A stretch of 64,000 nucleotides of DNA, taken from positions 2,626,001 to 2,690,000 of the forward strand of contig JAUIRK010000855.1 of assembly GCA_030549495.1 (NCBI GenBank). Reading direction: 5' to 3'. Position 1 is the first letter of the stretch; each line of letters opens with the position of its first letter. The notes under the pieces were generated by a model. The model did not search any database. It was not told the DNA's origin and saw nothing but the letters and a program-made list of their open reading frames with translations. This DNA comes from Nectonema munidae. Its lineage: Eukaryota; Nematomorpha; Nectonematoida; Nectonematidae. The translations under genes and the position numbers were made by a program. Shown here piece after piece: positions 35,493 through 46,720 of this stretch.

Positions 35493-36699
35493 TACCCTAA
35501 AACATATTTCACAATTAAATTTCTAAGACAAAATATCGCAAACAGCGCGCTGAAATCTCGATCTCCTCATTTTAATACAATGTTCTTTATTACTTCTTTC
35601 ATTCATCGTCATATGTAAAAGAGAATGAGATGTGCAGAGAGAACTTTTCTAGATTATATATTACAATCATTATTGATTTGAAAATTTTAGTTTTTAGTTT
35701 CTCCCTGGCTAGAGGCTTGATCAAAATAATGCTTCGTATTTTAAAGTGTATAGGTAGCGCTTTTTTTTTATATCAAAACTAAGTAAAGAAGAAATTAGAG
35801 AAAAACAAAAAGTTGTTATAAAGTTAATTTTTAAATATTTTTTTATATAAAATTTTGGTTTTTTAAAAATAATTTTTTATTGAAAAAACTTACTAAAAAG
35901 TAACAAATTGTGAAGGAAGAGAAGCCTTCTAGAAGAAAAAACCGATATTGACGAGATAGCGGAAAGCAAAGTGTTCTTGAGCAAATTGCCCAGTCACCAC
36001 TCAATCACTCAAGCTCTCTTCTCTTGTTCAATCTTTCTTCTCTCACTCAAGCTCTCTTCTCTCTAATTTGTATTTAGAGTTAAATTAAAAATAATTTTAT
36101 TTTATCTCATTAGAAACTAGTTTTTAGCGTAATATAAGTTCAATATTTTCAAAACCTTTTTTCATGATACCAAAGTTCACCTATTCAAATTAATCACAGA
36201 GATTTTTGGTAAAAATCTAGTTCCATCAATACACTAAACATTTTGCAAAAATGAAAATTTGTTTGGTTTTAAATGAGGGAAAAATAGTTTTCAATCGTTA
36301 CAATTTTATATCAATTATTTGTCAGACTCGCGTTTTTTCAACAAAGGTTACTTCTATCAGTAAGTTTGTAACATTTGAAAACTTTAATTTTTTCAAGTCA
36401 AGAAATTTTTTTTCAATATGGGAAAGAATATTTTGACTAGCTATTTAGTTTACAATCAAAAATACTCTATTTGTTTAATATTTGAGCAGAGATATTTTTA
36501 TAATGTTCGATTGTTAAATTTTGTAAGTAATACTGTACATAATTAATTAAATCATTTTTTAAGAAAATTTGTTTATTATTATAATAAAAATATAATATCG
36601 AAACAAATGTTTCAGTTGTTAAAAATGTACTTGATCTATTTATGACAGCTGTCAGAATTTTATTTGTAGACAGAAATAGTCAAAAAAAAACGCAATGAT
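35493..36699. other. upstream of mL39; no gene
   Basis: The mL39 5' flank includes a GC-richer patch at about 35535-35565 (cagcgcgctgaaatctcg), the likely promoter region. Near 36000-36060 the phrase ctcaagctctcttctct is directly repeated. The remainder is AT-rich with nothing supported. Confidence 0.4.
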
Positions 36700-36970
36700 T
36701 TTCTTGTTCTCGTATACTATGATTTATGTTAGTTTAAATGGTTTTTTTAATGTTTTTGTGTTCTTAGACTTAAATAATTTTATGAAAAGCGATTAAACTA
36801 CTGTTTTTTTGTATATTATGGTTCCTTACAAAACTGATGTACCGCTTATGATTTTTATGATTTATGTTTGTTTAAATTGTTTTTATATGATTTTGTGTTC
36901 TAAGACTTAAATAATTTTATGAAAAGCGATTAAACTACCATTTTTTGTATACTATGATTCCTTACAAAAT
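36700..36970. repeat. 137-bp tandem duplication
   Basis: Two adjacent copies: gatttatgttagtttaaat at 36721 recurs as gatttatgtttgtttaaat at 36859. The block from acttaaataattttatgaaa through gcgattaaactac recurs 137 bp later. The few differences suggest a fairly recent tandem duplication. Confidence 0.75.
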
Positions 36971-37429
36971 GTAAAAAATACAAGCGTTACCAAATCACCC
37001 CATAAGGGTTAGCTACTTCAACATTGGCTTTTGCTGCTTATAAAAACTTGAAAATATCAAATAAAGTGTTGATAAACTATCTCATTTTTATGCCTCTTAA
37101 AATTATTCTGAGAACATACAGTTTTATTTTAAAATAGTGAAAATTGCTTTATTAGTTTATTTTGTCTCCTTTCTCTCTTATGTTAATAACGTAGCAAATT
37201 TTTCAATTTTGAGTAAAAGGTAAGGTGCAGCGAGTGTATTTTCATTGACAATTACTTATTTATTTGTTTAAAAAATTACGTAAGAAAAAAAACTAAGATA
37301 TAATAAATACTGGCATTCGCTATGATTTCAATTTTGTTACAACGCTTCTTAACCTAGGTTTTTTAAATGTATACCTACCAGTTTAAATTCATGCATAATC
37401 ATAACTCAGATGCAATTGAGAATATTTAA

Positions 37430-37920
37430 ATGTTTTTGAAACCTCGGGAGGAAACCCCGGCAAACGCTATGGAGTTACTTGGTTTCCTGTCCTTGCACTC
37501 AGGACTCTGTCCGAAGGATCATACTGACAATTGTAACTTCTATTGCATCCTGTGAAAGGTCATTCAGCAAGCAAAACTTATTAAGTTCTATCTAAGGAGC
37601 ACTATGGCGCAAGCCTGCCTCCAAAGTCTGGCTCTTATGAGCATTGAGAAAGAAGTTCTCGATTGTGTTGATTTTGACGAAGTCATCGATAATTTTGCTG
37701 CTGCTAAAATACGAAAAATGAACATCTAATGGAGACGGTCTTTGACTCAGTCAGTATATATCTGAATTATGTGGTTTAATAAAAATGTGAGCATTTTTTT
37801 TCTAAATCATTTTTTAGGCCAGAATGGAGTGGGGATGAGTGAGAAAAGAAATAACAAGGGGTGAGGGGCTCCATTCAGGCCCTCTGCCCTGGGGCGCCAC
37901 GATCCCTTGATACGTCCCTG
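37430..37920 (+). pseudogene. hAT transposon 3' end with dimerisation-domain remnant
   Basis: The translation ends with CERSFSK followed, in a shifted frame, by KLIKFYLRSTMAQACLQSLA then LMSIEKEVLDCVDFDEVIDN and a stop near 37728. This is the C-terminal hAT dimerisation region seen in ZMYM/SCAND3-like transposases (SFSKLKLIK.YLRSTM...LSIE...). A one-base change of frame lies just after SFSK, and the upstream part is degraded. The DNA end gatcccttgatacgtccctg at 37901-37920 (reverse complement begins CAGGGACGTA) is a typical hAT terminal repeat. The 5' half and left terminus were not found. Confidence 0.75.
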
Positions 37921-39424
37921 GCATTTAGTAATTTTTTTCAAGTTATGCCTGCCAGTTTAAAATCCCACAAAATAATTACTCCTAATTTATTCAAGTATCA
38001 GTATCAGTTCGGAATTTTATAAGGTAATTGAAATCGGTAAAAAAAACAGTTTGATACATAACAAATATTTAGTAATCATACTTTCCTAAATTTTGACAGA
38101 GTTGGAATTTATTTCCCAGTTTGGAGATTTAATAGTGAAGATTTAAATAAAATTTTGAGTACGAAACGACATTCACAAGTTAATAACTGATATATTTATT
38201 CTATATAATAGTTGCAGCTAAATTTTAGTTTATTTTAATAGCATTTATAAAAATATGTGATCTGCACAAAATTTATCTCGATATCACTCATATTTTTATT
38301 TTTTCCAACATAAAAAATAAACATTTTAGAATTATCATGGAAAAGTGTGCCCGTGTATAATAGTGGAATTACTTGTAAGAAATGAAAAAAATTAACACGT
38401 TAAAATTACTGCAATACTTTTATTTAGAGCACTTACTCTTGTTAACTTTATTTTAAATGTTTACTTAGAAAACAATCATCATTTTATATACCTTGACAAA
38501 ATTCTTGAAATATATTAAATTTATATTTGAAATTTGAAAGCGTGTCAATTGAGCGTTATAGACATTCAAGGGTTAGGTAGAAGGCATGTACCTTATAACA
38601 TCTTTCATTATAATTTTATATTAGGTTCTCAGTTTATTTTAAATATAGTTAACTGTAAATATATCAACATTAGCATAAAAATAACCAGTAATAAAAATAA
38701 AATAAAATTATGTTAAGAAAATTTTAATCACATTTTAGAAATTTCAAATTCACTTTGTTTCCATTAAAATTGGATCAATAAAGTATCAAAAAATATTTTA
38801 TTTTTTATATTCGTCCAAAAAAATATATAATAAAGGCATTGAGATAACTTTGAATTTTTGTGTGAGGAAAAATGAGAATACAGGAAAATTACATGTGTAT
38901 AATCAATTTTGGCATAGTAAGTATGAATTGTAGGAGGATTAGAAGATTATAAAGATTCATTGAATATAAGGAAGGAGGAAATAAAAGAGTGCTTTCATTA
39001 ACTAATAATAATTGGGATGTTTGTTTGATAAAGTAGCTAAAACATGTATGAAAAGAAGAGAGAATAATTTTATAAGACAGGGTACCAAAAATATAAATAT
39101 AGATAATAAAAACATGTATATGTATTAGAGAAAAAACAAAAGGACTAAAAAGAAATAACTAAAAAATAGGACGAAACGAAGATAATAGTAAAAATAATAC
39201 TCAATATTTCAATATATAGTAAGAAAAGAAAAGAAAAAAGGCAAAAGAAACAAAATTTTAAATATTAGAAAAGAAAAACTGGAGTTAACTGAATGAAGAG
39301 GGCTAATAATAGTTTTTTCATTTCATTTTTAAAGATTTAAGATTAAGTTATCTTTCAACGATACCTTTAAAAAAGTGATTTATATAACAGTTAAAAAATA
39401 GAGGCAATTTTAATCAAGATGGGA
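37921..39424. other. AT-rich DNA, nothing supported
   Basis: No gene or recognisable repeat; purine-rich stretch (aaaagaaaaga) around 39220-39270. Confidence 0.4.
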
Positions 39425-41192
39425 TAAAATTAGGGTGTTATTAAAAGATGGCCACAAGTGTCAACAAGTGCTCACTTTTAGGTTTAAATTTTGTTTTTAA
39501 AATATTTGTTTAATTTTTCACTGTGAATTAATTTTTAAATTAATATAAGTCGTAAACTATATTCAATATTATTTACATTTATTTAATCTTATAGTAAAAA
39601 GTTGATTTTTTATTTTCCTGCAGTGAACTGTGTCTATTCAACAAAATATTCAACTCTTTATGCCAATTTTTTCAAGTTGAAATTGATTTTTAAATTATAT
39701 CTTTTGACTGAAGCATGATATTTTATCCTTGACCTAAAATAAAAAAAGATTGAATGCTTAATTTTTGAAAATTTAGTTTATATATTTAAACATATAAAAT
39801 TGTTCAGTAAACAAAAAGAAAAAAAATTACACAATGAAACTAAAAAGCCCTGTCAAAACTATTTTATAAAATTTGGTTTAATTATAAATATTTGATAAAA
39901 AAGAACAATATTTATCCAAGAAGTAAATTTTTTTAATATTTTTACTTAATTTTAAATAAGAATAAAGAAAAAATTATTCAATTAAGAATATTGAAATCAT
40001 AAAAATGGTGAGCAAAAAACTGGCTTTGAAGTAACTAAAAAACTCGATCTTGAAAAAATAGCTAAAGTAATAAGAAATTCGAATTTGAAAAAATAAGTTA
40101 AGCATCCAATGTTATTGTACAATAGGTTTATAGGATCGAAATGAAAAATTAGTAATAAAACATTTATTATTAGTAACAAAAATTAATATAGAATAATCTT
40201 TCCAAAAAATGTTAAAAAACTTGTAAAAACATGGCTTTTAATTTAATCTTTTTCAATTTCATACTTTTTCTTTAACGAGGTCTCAACTGACTTTTTTCGA
40301 AACTCTAAATCTAGAATCCTTGTTTGAGTAAGTGCTTTTACCCTTTTCAAGACATCAATTAATTCAAGAAACTTAGGTTTGAGCATGTCATGGATTCTTT
40401 TAAAGAGTTAAGAAATATAAGAAGGATGAAGCTTCAATCAGAAAAATAAAAAACATTTTTTAGATTTTCGTCGGTATTTGAACTTTGGATGCACTTTAAC
40501 ATTTTTTAATCCGCCAAAATAGCATTATCTTGTTAGCATTGTAGATATGCAAATGATATATATAATTTTTATCATCAATAAAATTTTCTCTACAACTCAG
40601 GGGATTTAAGGCATTTGGAAGACGATGATATGGAAAGAAATTTGAAAAGTTTCTCTTCATTTTTGAATTATGAAAAAAAAACATTTTAGGCTTAAGTTAA
40701 AACACAATTGGTTAATTTAAAAATGTTTCATAGCTTATTTAAGTTAAATTTCTCTTGGTTTAGTGAGATTATAATGTTCTAAAAAATAACCAATGTTTAA
40801 AAGAAGTTTCATAATGCAGGAGTTCGAAGAAATATGCAAAAAATACAACGGACCAACTTTTAAAGTGTAAAGATTTGAATAAATTAAATTAAAAACATTA
40901 CATAATTTTTCCAAATAGAAAATATTTTATTATAAAATACTATATTAATTAATATTTACTTTTGAAAACGTATAAACATTAAATGTAAATTCAAAATTCT
41001 AACAAAAATGAGGAATAAAGCGACAAGGATCCATCTAGAATCTAGATGTATATCACCAAAAGATTAAAAATTAAAGGCAAGAAAAAAAAATTTGAACATT
41101 TTTTCCATACCTCACGTATTTCGTTAAAAATATTTAAAAAAGTATTAATGTCAAAAATATTAAACAAAAAAGGGCTTCAATTAAAACAAGTA

Positions 41193-43734
41193 CAGTCATG
41201 TCCCGATTATCCGGTCGTCGATAATCCGGTCGCTTCACTATTCGGTAACAAAGGAAATGCAACAAACAATTTAGATTGAAAAATTATTCACTAATCCGGT
41301 AATTTCAGCTCCCGGTACCGGTCGATCATAATCAAAAACTGAACATATTTTTTAGCCCCTAAAAAACTGAACATATTTTCCGGTCGCCTATGTTGTTGCG
41401 AAAACAAAAGAAATATGGATAGAAAATTATGGCAATAGGAAAATGGTAAAAATAGAGAGTAAAGAGGGTGGACAAAATTGAAAGAGAAAATACTACTCAT
41501 ATAACATTAGCAACATAGACAAGCTAAATCAAGAGAGATGAGAGCTTTGTCGGAAACTGCTTTAAAGAAAATTCACATTATTTATTAAGCTCATCAAAAA
41601 AACTATCAATAATTTTTTGATCTTACCGTAAAATCTTCTTTTTTATGTTAATATTTGTTTTATTTTACAGCTCTATCTAGCAATTGTTGTTTGATTTTAC
41701 TTTACTGCTTCCAAATCTTACTTTATTTTGGCTTGTTTCACGTTTTTTACATTCTTTTTTTTGTGTAAAAGTTTCATAAATCCTTCATTCTGTAATTCGT
41801 GCTAATCCTGTAAAGTCAAATATATCAAGCCTTCCAAACAAACGGCATCGAGTTGAGATCACAGCTGCACATAAGAAAGAAATCTGCCTGTACAAAAAAC
41901 AACATCCTAAATGCTCCCAAATAGAAGTTGTCTCTTGGGCCAAAGACAACCTTGCTATGACAATTTGCAAATCAACTGTGGGTGACATTCTCAGAGCGTC
42001 AGAAGTTTGGTTGAATGCTCCAATCACTCAGAGCAGTACAAGGTGCAAGCATGGTCAATATACAAAACTTGAATCGGCTCTTCTTCTTTGGCTAAATGAT
42101 GTCCGGTCTAGAAATGCAATAGTCAATGAGGAAATGATGTTGGAGAAAGCCAGAAAGTTTTGTGCAGACCTCAATATTACAAACTTTAACTATTCTCGTG
42201 GTTGGCTTGCTAGAATGAAGGAGAGACATGGAATCTCTAACCGTAAAATTCATGGCGAAAGTGCATCGGCTGACTTATCTGCAAATACAAACGGTCGCCA
42301 GATGCTTCAAACTGAACTAAAAGCTTATGTGGGTGAGGACATTTATAATATGGATGAAACAGCTCTCTTTTATAATTTGGAGCCTTCATCCACTTTAGCT
42401 ACACATGGAAAAATCCATGGGTGTAAGTTATCAAAGGCAAGAGTCACAGTTGCACTATGTTCTAATGCTACAGGAAGTGATAAATTGAAACCTTTAGTCA
42501 TTGCCCATGCCTGTCGCCCTAGATGCTTTGGAAGAAATTTTGATCCAAATATCTATGTGACATATAAATTTAACAAAAAGGCATGGATGACTTCAGAAAT
42601 ATTTCAGGTCTGGGTGATGTCTGTGGACAAAAGTATGAAGAGACAAGGCCGTCATATTCTGCTGCTACTGGATAATGCAAGCAGCCACTCTACTAAAGAC
42701 TTGAAGTTGACGAATGTGAAAATAAAGTTTCTGCCACCAAACACAACCTCTCATATCCAGCCCATGGATGCTGGCATAATCCATAGTTTTAAGTGCCACT
42801 ATAGAAAGCAGCTTGTCAGACATTACATCCAGTATGCGGAAGAAAACAAATCGCAAACAATTTACATCCGTCAAGCCTTGTCCATGATAAAACATGCTTG
42901 GAGCCATGTCAGCAGTTTTACTATTGCTAAGTGTTGGGAACATGTTTCAATCCTTCCCCAAACTAAATTTGACATTGAAACAAGAGGTCAAAATAATTTC
43001 ACTGGAGATGATGAGGGTGAAATCACAATAGACAGTCTTCAAGATCTCATCAATAATCTCACTCCAGAAATAACAGATCCTATCCCATTCATTAACATGG
43101 ACAATGATGTACCAACCACAGGAGAAATGAGTGATCACAACATCCTGGTGATAGTGCAGGATGATTCAAACGATGCAACAAATCTTTCTCTACCAACACC
43201 TGACTGTGATGACGTGAGTCCTAATATTATAACATCTAAAGAGGCAAGGTCACACCTACAACAGTTGATCACATATATAGAGTTCAGTGGAATATCTAAA
43301 GCAACAAAGCACATATCTAACCTTCAAGACATTATATCAGACATCGATGACAAAAAGATACTTACTGCCAAACAGACGAAACTTCATTCATACTTTAGCT
43401 CGAGTTTATTATCTATGTTATTATTTATCTAGTTATAAGTTAGTTATTATCGAGTTTATTATTTATGATTGTTTTTCTTTTTGTAAAAAAACATGCCATG
43501 CATTTGTAAAGTGGCATTACTTTACGTTAATAAAATTTAGTTTTATTCATAACAATCCAGATACCATTGTATTTATCGCGGAATAACTACCTTTCAACCC
43601 TAGACAAACTTCAAACTCCACTTAGATTTGTCCTGTTTCCTCTCAAAGAGATTCTTGATTCATTAGTCCGGTTCTTCAGTATCCGGTCGATTTTAGGTTG
43701 AAACCAACATGGCCGGATTAATGAGACATGACTG
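41193..43734 (+). mobile_element. pogo/Tigger DNA transposon, nearly intact
   Basis: The ends are inverted repeats of about 22 bp: left CAGTCATGTCCCGATTATCC, right (reverse complement) CAGTCATGTCTCATTAATCC. TA at 41191-41192 and 43735-43736 is the target duplication. The element encodes one transposase (next entry). Extra copies of the ccggt motif crowd both subterminal regions, a plausible transposase-binding pattern. Length, TIRs, TA target and CENP-B-like protein place it in the pogo/Tigger group of the Tc1/mariner superfamily. Confidence 0.9.
41822..43432 (+). CDS. Tigger-type transposase (CENP-B/jerky-like), start codon lost
   Basis: The frame is open from 41779 to the TAG at 43430-43432; the first ATG is at 41957 (491 residues). 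The family's N-terminal helix-turn-helix clearly begins upstream: reading from 41822 the frame gives SSLPNKRHRVEITAAHKKEI, with CLYKKQHPKCSQIEVVSWA after it. ATA stands at 41822-41824 where the ATG is expected. Counted from the 41957 ATG, a CENP-B-type second DNA-binding domain spans about residues 30-100. The catalytic triad D133 (NMDETALFYN), D239 (LLLLDNASSH) and D271 (HIQPMDAGII) is complete. The C-terminal 150 residues are acidic and unstructured-looking. Apart from the start there is no stop or frameshift, so the copy is young. Domestication is possible but the intact TIRs argue for a transposon. Confidence 0.9.
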   Translation: MSSLPNKRHRVEITAAHKKEICLYKKQHPKCSQIEVVSWAKDNLAMTICKSTVGDILRASEVWLNAPITQSSTRCKHGQYTKLESALLLWLNDVRSRNAIVNEEMMLEKARKFCADLNITNFNYSRGWLARMKERHGISNRKIHGESASADLSANTNGRQMLQTELKAYVGEDIYNMDETALFYNLEPSSTLATHGKIHGCKLSKARVTVALCSNATGSDKLKPLVIAHACRPRCFGRNFDPNIYVTYKFNKKAWMTSEIFQVWVMSVDKSMKRQGRHILLLLDNASSHSTKDLKLTNVKIKFLPPNTTSHIQPMDAGIIHSFKCHYRKQLVRHYIQYAEENKSQTIYIRQALSMIKHAWSHVSSFTIAKCWEHVSILPQTKFDIETRGQNNFTGDDEGEITIDSLQDLINNLTPEITDPIPFINMDNDVPTTGEMSDHNILVIVQDDSNDATNLSLPTPDCDDVSPNIITSKEARSHLQQLITYIEFSGISKATKHISNLQDIISDIDDKKILTAKQTKLHSYFSSSLLSMLLFI

Positions 43735-44620
43735 TAGTATATATAAATGCAAACAAAATATTTTATTTTAGTTTGTTGGTCATTAGGTAATAAAATCAAT
43801 TAAACGTTTTGGCAAAACTTTTTGGCAATTTATTTGATATGTATTTTTTTCTAACAATATTTTATGATGAAATTGGTGCGACAGAAACATAGTTGGTTTG
43901 ATCTACCATATTTTTTTATGCATATATGCCTATAAATAAATTAATACACATGATAAATCAAAAATCATAAAGCTTAATTCAAAACGTAATAATATTCATT
44001 TCCAAATAGTTGTAAACTTTGAAGAAGGTTAAATTTCTTTAATTAGAAAATTTAATATTTTGAATAGTGACAAATACATTGGTTTAAATGGAAGATGAAA
44101 ATCAAATTATTTAAATTTATAAATTAAATTAATTTGTATTATACTATATCAATCTGTTTATTATCTAAACTAATTTTTATGAATACAGCAAAAGTTTGTT
44201 CAATAGTTTGAGCTTGAAATATATATAAAACTTAATACGAAGTTAATTTCTTCAATTTTGAAAATTAAATTTTGAATTTATATTTTGACTTTGAGTTATA
44301 GAGTCAGAAAAATATTTTTAACAAAAAAATTAAAAAATAACAAATTGGTTATTCATAAATTGAATACAATTATAAAAATTAAAATTTTAAACTAACCAAA
44401 CTTTAGAAAACTTTTTTGTTTTGCTTTTTAAATGACTTTGAGACATATTTATACCTGTGAGCACTTGTTGGCCCTTTTTAACCACACCCATTAAATTATA
44501 TGAATTAAAAGATTTTTTTGTCTATATTTAAAAATTTTGGACTATTATTTCCATGATTATAGCTAATTTTTATTCACATTTAAAAGTATCAGCTTTCAGT
44601 TCTTGAAGATTCAAGTTTAA

Positions 44621-44750
44621 CCCATTTAAGACCAAGCAAAGCAGACGATATCTAAAAAAACACAGACGATTTATATTCAAAGTCATTGAAAAAAGCAGAC
44701 GAAGATGAAATTACTTATGTTCCAAAATAGGAACATTGGTCGTAAATGGG
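44621..44750 (+). mobile_element. 130-bp TTAA-flanked MITE, copy 1
   Basis: TTAA on both sides (44617-44620, 44751-44754). The ends are inverted repeats: CCCATTTAAGACCAA on the left, TTGGTCGTAAATGGG on the right. Nearly identical to 57126-57255 and to the reverse complement of 55298-55428. TTAA target and CCC terminus fit the piggyBac superfamily. Non-coding. Confidence 0.85.
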
Positions 44751-44838
44751 TTAATAGTAGTTATGCAATTTGGCGCTAAACAACTAAATCTTTGAACTTG
44801 GACAATAGCCTTTTATAATATGCTCTTATTTATTATTA

Positions 44839-44982
44839 AAAGGTAAATGTATCTTGGAGTATTTTCATCGACAAAGCCCAAGAATAGCCCTTGTATTGAA
44901 CTATGAATAAAGAAGTTTTGATGATAAATAGAACAGCAGACCATATAGTATCTAAAGCAAGTATCTAACACACTATCTCTAT
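44839..44982 (-). mobile_element. tRNA-SINE, old diverged copy
   Basis: gagtattttcatcgacaaag, then ttgtattgaactatgaa and agtatctaaca follow the order of the younger SINE copies, but the B box is destroyed. It shows the family has been active over a long period. Confidence 0.5.
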
Positions 44983-45004
44983 TATATAAATAGATTTAAG
45001 AATT

Positions 45005-46212
45005 TATTTAAGGTCATCTTTTTTGACTTTGGTAAGGCCTTTGATAGGGTTAAGCACTATATTTTAATGATCGCATACACTATACATGTTTTAATGGAAA
45101 CTCAAATTTTTCTTTAATCCCTAATAGTGTTCCACAAGGTTCCGTATTAGCCTCACTCCTTTTTAATATTTACATCAATGACATTTTTAACTTAAACAAG
45201 ATAAAACTGTGTTATTCTTATATGCTAATGATTGTGCTGTGGCATTTCACTTCAACTCATTTAATAACGAACAATCAACCATTATGGAATTCTTAGATAA
45301 CTTCAATACTTGGTGTATTAAGAATGATTTACTCATTAATTTCTCTAAAACGAAATATATGACATTCAATTACAGAGACACTCTATATCTTACTATTGGT
45401 CAAAAGGTCTTAACGGAAACCAACTATATGAATTATCTCGGTATAATATACATCATTAAAATTCTATCTACACTATAATAAAGTTATTAGGGAAATATCC
45501 TCTTACTTAGGCTGTTTCAATAAGATAAAAAATATTTTAAACACTAGTAATAAATTAAATCTTTATTATGCTTTTATTCAACCTAAATTGCCTTACGGTA
45601 ACATAATTTGGGGCAAATCAAGTATCTCCTATGAAAATAAACTTTTTTTCCAAATTCAAAAAAGCTGTAAAGTTTATTGAAAACTCTTTTCCTATCAAAG
45701 GTCTGCGCGAAATATCAAATACTTGATCTAAATGAATTGCACTTTGTATTACTCTTCTCTTTTATGTATATAAATAGATGTTTTAAATCTCCTCCTGTTA
45801 CCAACTTTGGTGTCAAATTATCTAGTCTAAGTTAAATAATAATAAATTAATTTTTATAAATATTATTAAATAAAACATTTATATAAAATAGTTTTTTCAG
45901 ATGCATCTTTATACGAAAATAAAATCAAATAAGTCAAAATAAACTAAAATATGCTTTATATATAAATTTTAAGTAAAAAAGGCATTAGATAAAAACTTCA
46001 ATTAAAATGATGTATCTACTATAAAATAATATATTCTTGGTCGGAAAATAATTGATACTGGATGTCTCATACTAATTTTTTCTTAATTAAGATAAAACGT
46101 GTCATAAGTAAATTTAGATATTTTTAAACTCTTCTTCCTACTGTAACAAAACAACTTTTCTACAAATCCCTTTTTGTACCTGACGAATTTTATGTACTTT
46201 TATTTCTTTTAT
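45005..46212 (+). pseudogene. LINE reverse-transcriptase fragment (3' half)
   Basis: In order on the plus strand: FFDFGKAFDRVKH near 45030, a degenerate VPQGS...FNIYIND region near 45130-45185, YANDCAVAFHFNS (the YADD site as YAND), the segment ending NYMNYLGIIY near 45440, then LNLYYAFIQPKLPYGNIIWG near 45560-45615. Several frame changes and a stop interrupt it. The final part reads into LLPTVTKQLFYKSLF then VPDEFYVLL, directly before the TGA array, which probably grew from the element's 3' tail. Jockey/CR1-like non-LTR retrotransposon. Confidence 0.75.

Positions 46213-46720
<508 letters not shown>

Larger units (their letters stand above)
39425..44500. mobile_element. TIR-bounded AT-rich element hosting a nested Tigger
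   Basis: The left segment ttagggtgttattaaaagatg then gcc...caacaagtgctcac (39430-39474) is matched in inverted orientation by gtgagcacttgttggccctt then tttaaccacacccattaa (44456-44493). Removing the 2.54-kb Tigger leaves an element of about 2.5 kb without coding potential. The ends are imperfect and no target duplication could be fixed, so the family is unknown. Confidence 0.45.

Noticed and set aside
34521-35526. Plus-strand frames opposite mL39
   Set aside because: Shadows of the strongly supported minus-strand mL39 gene.
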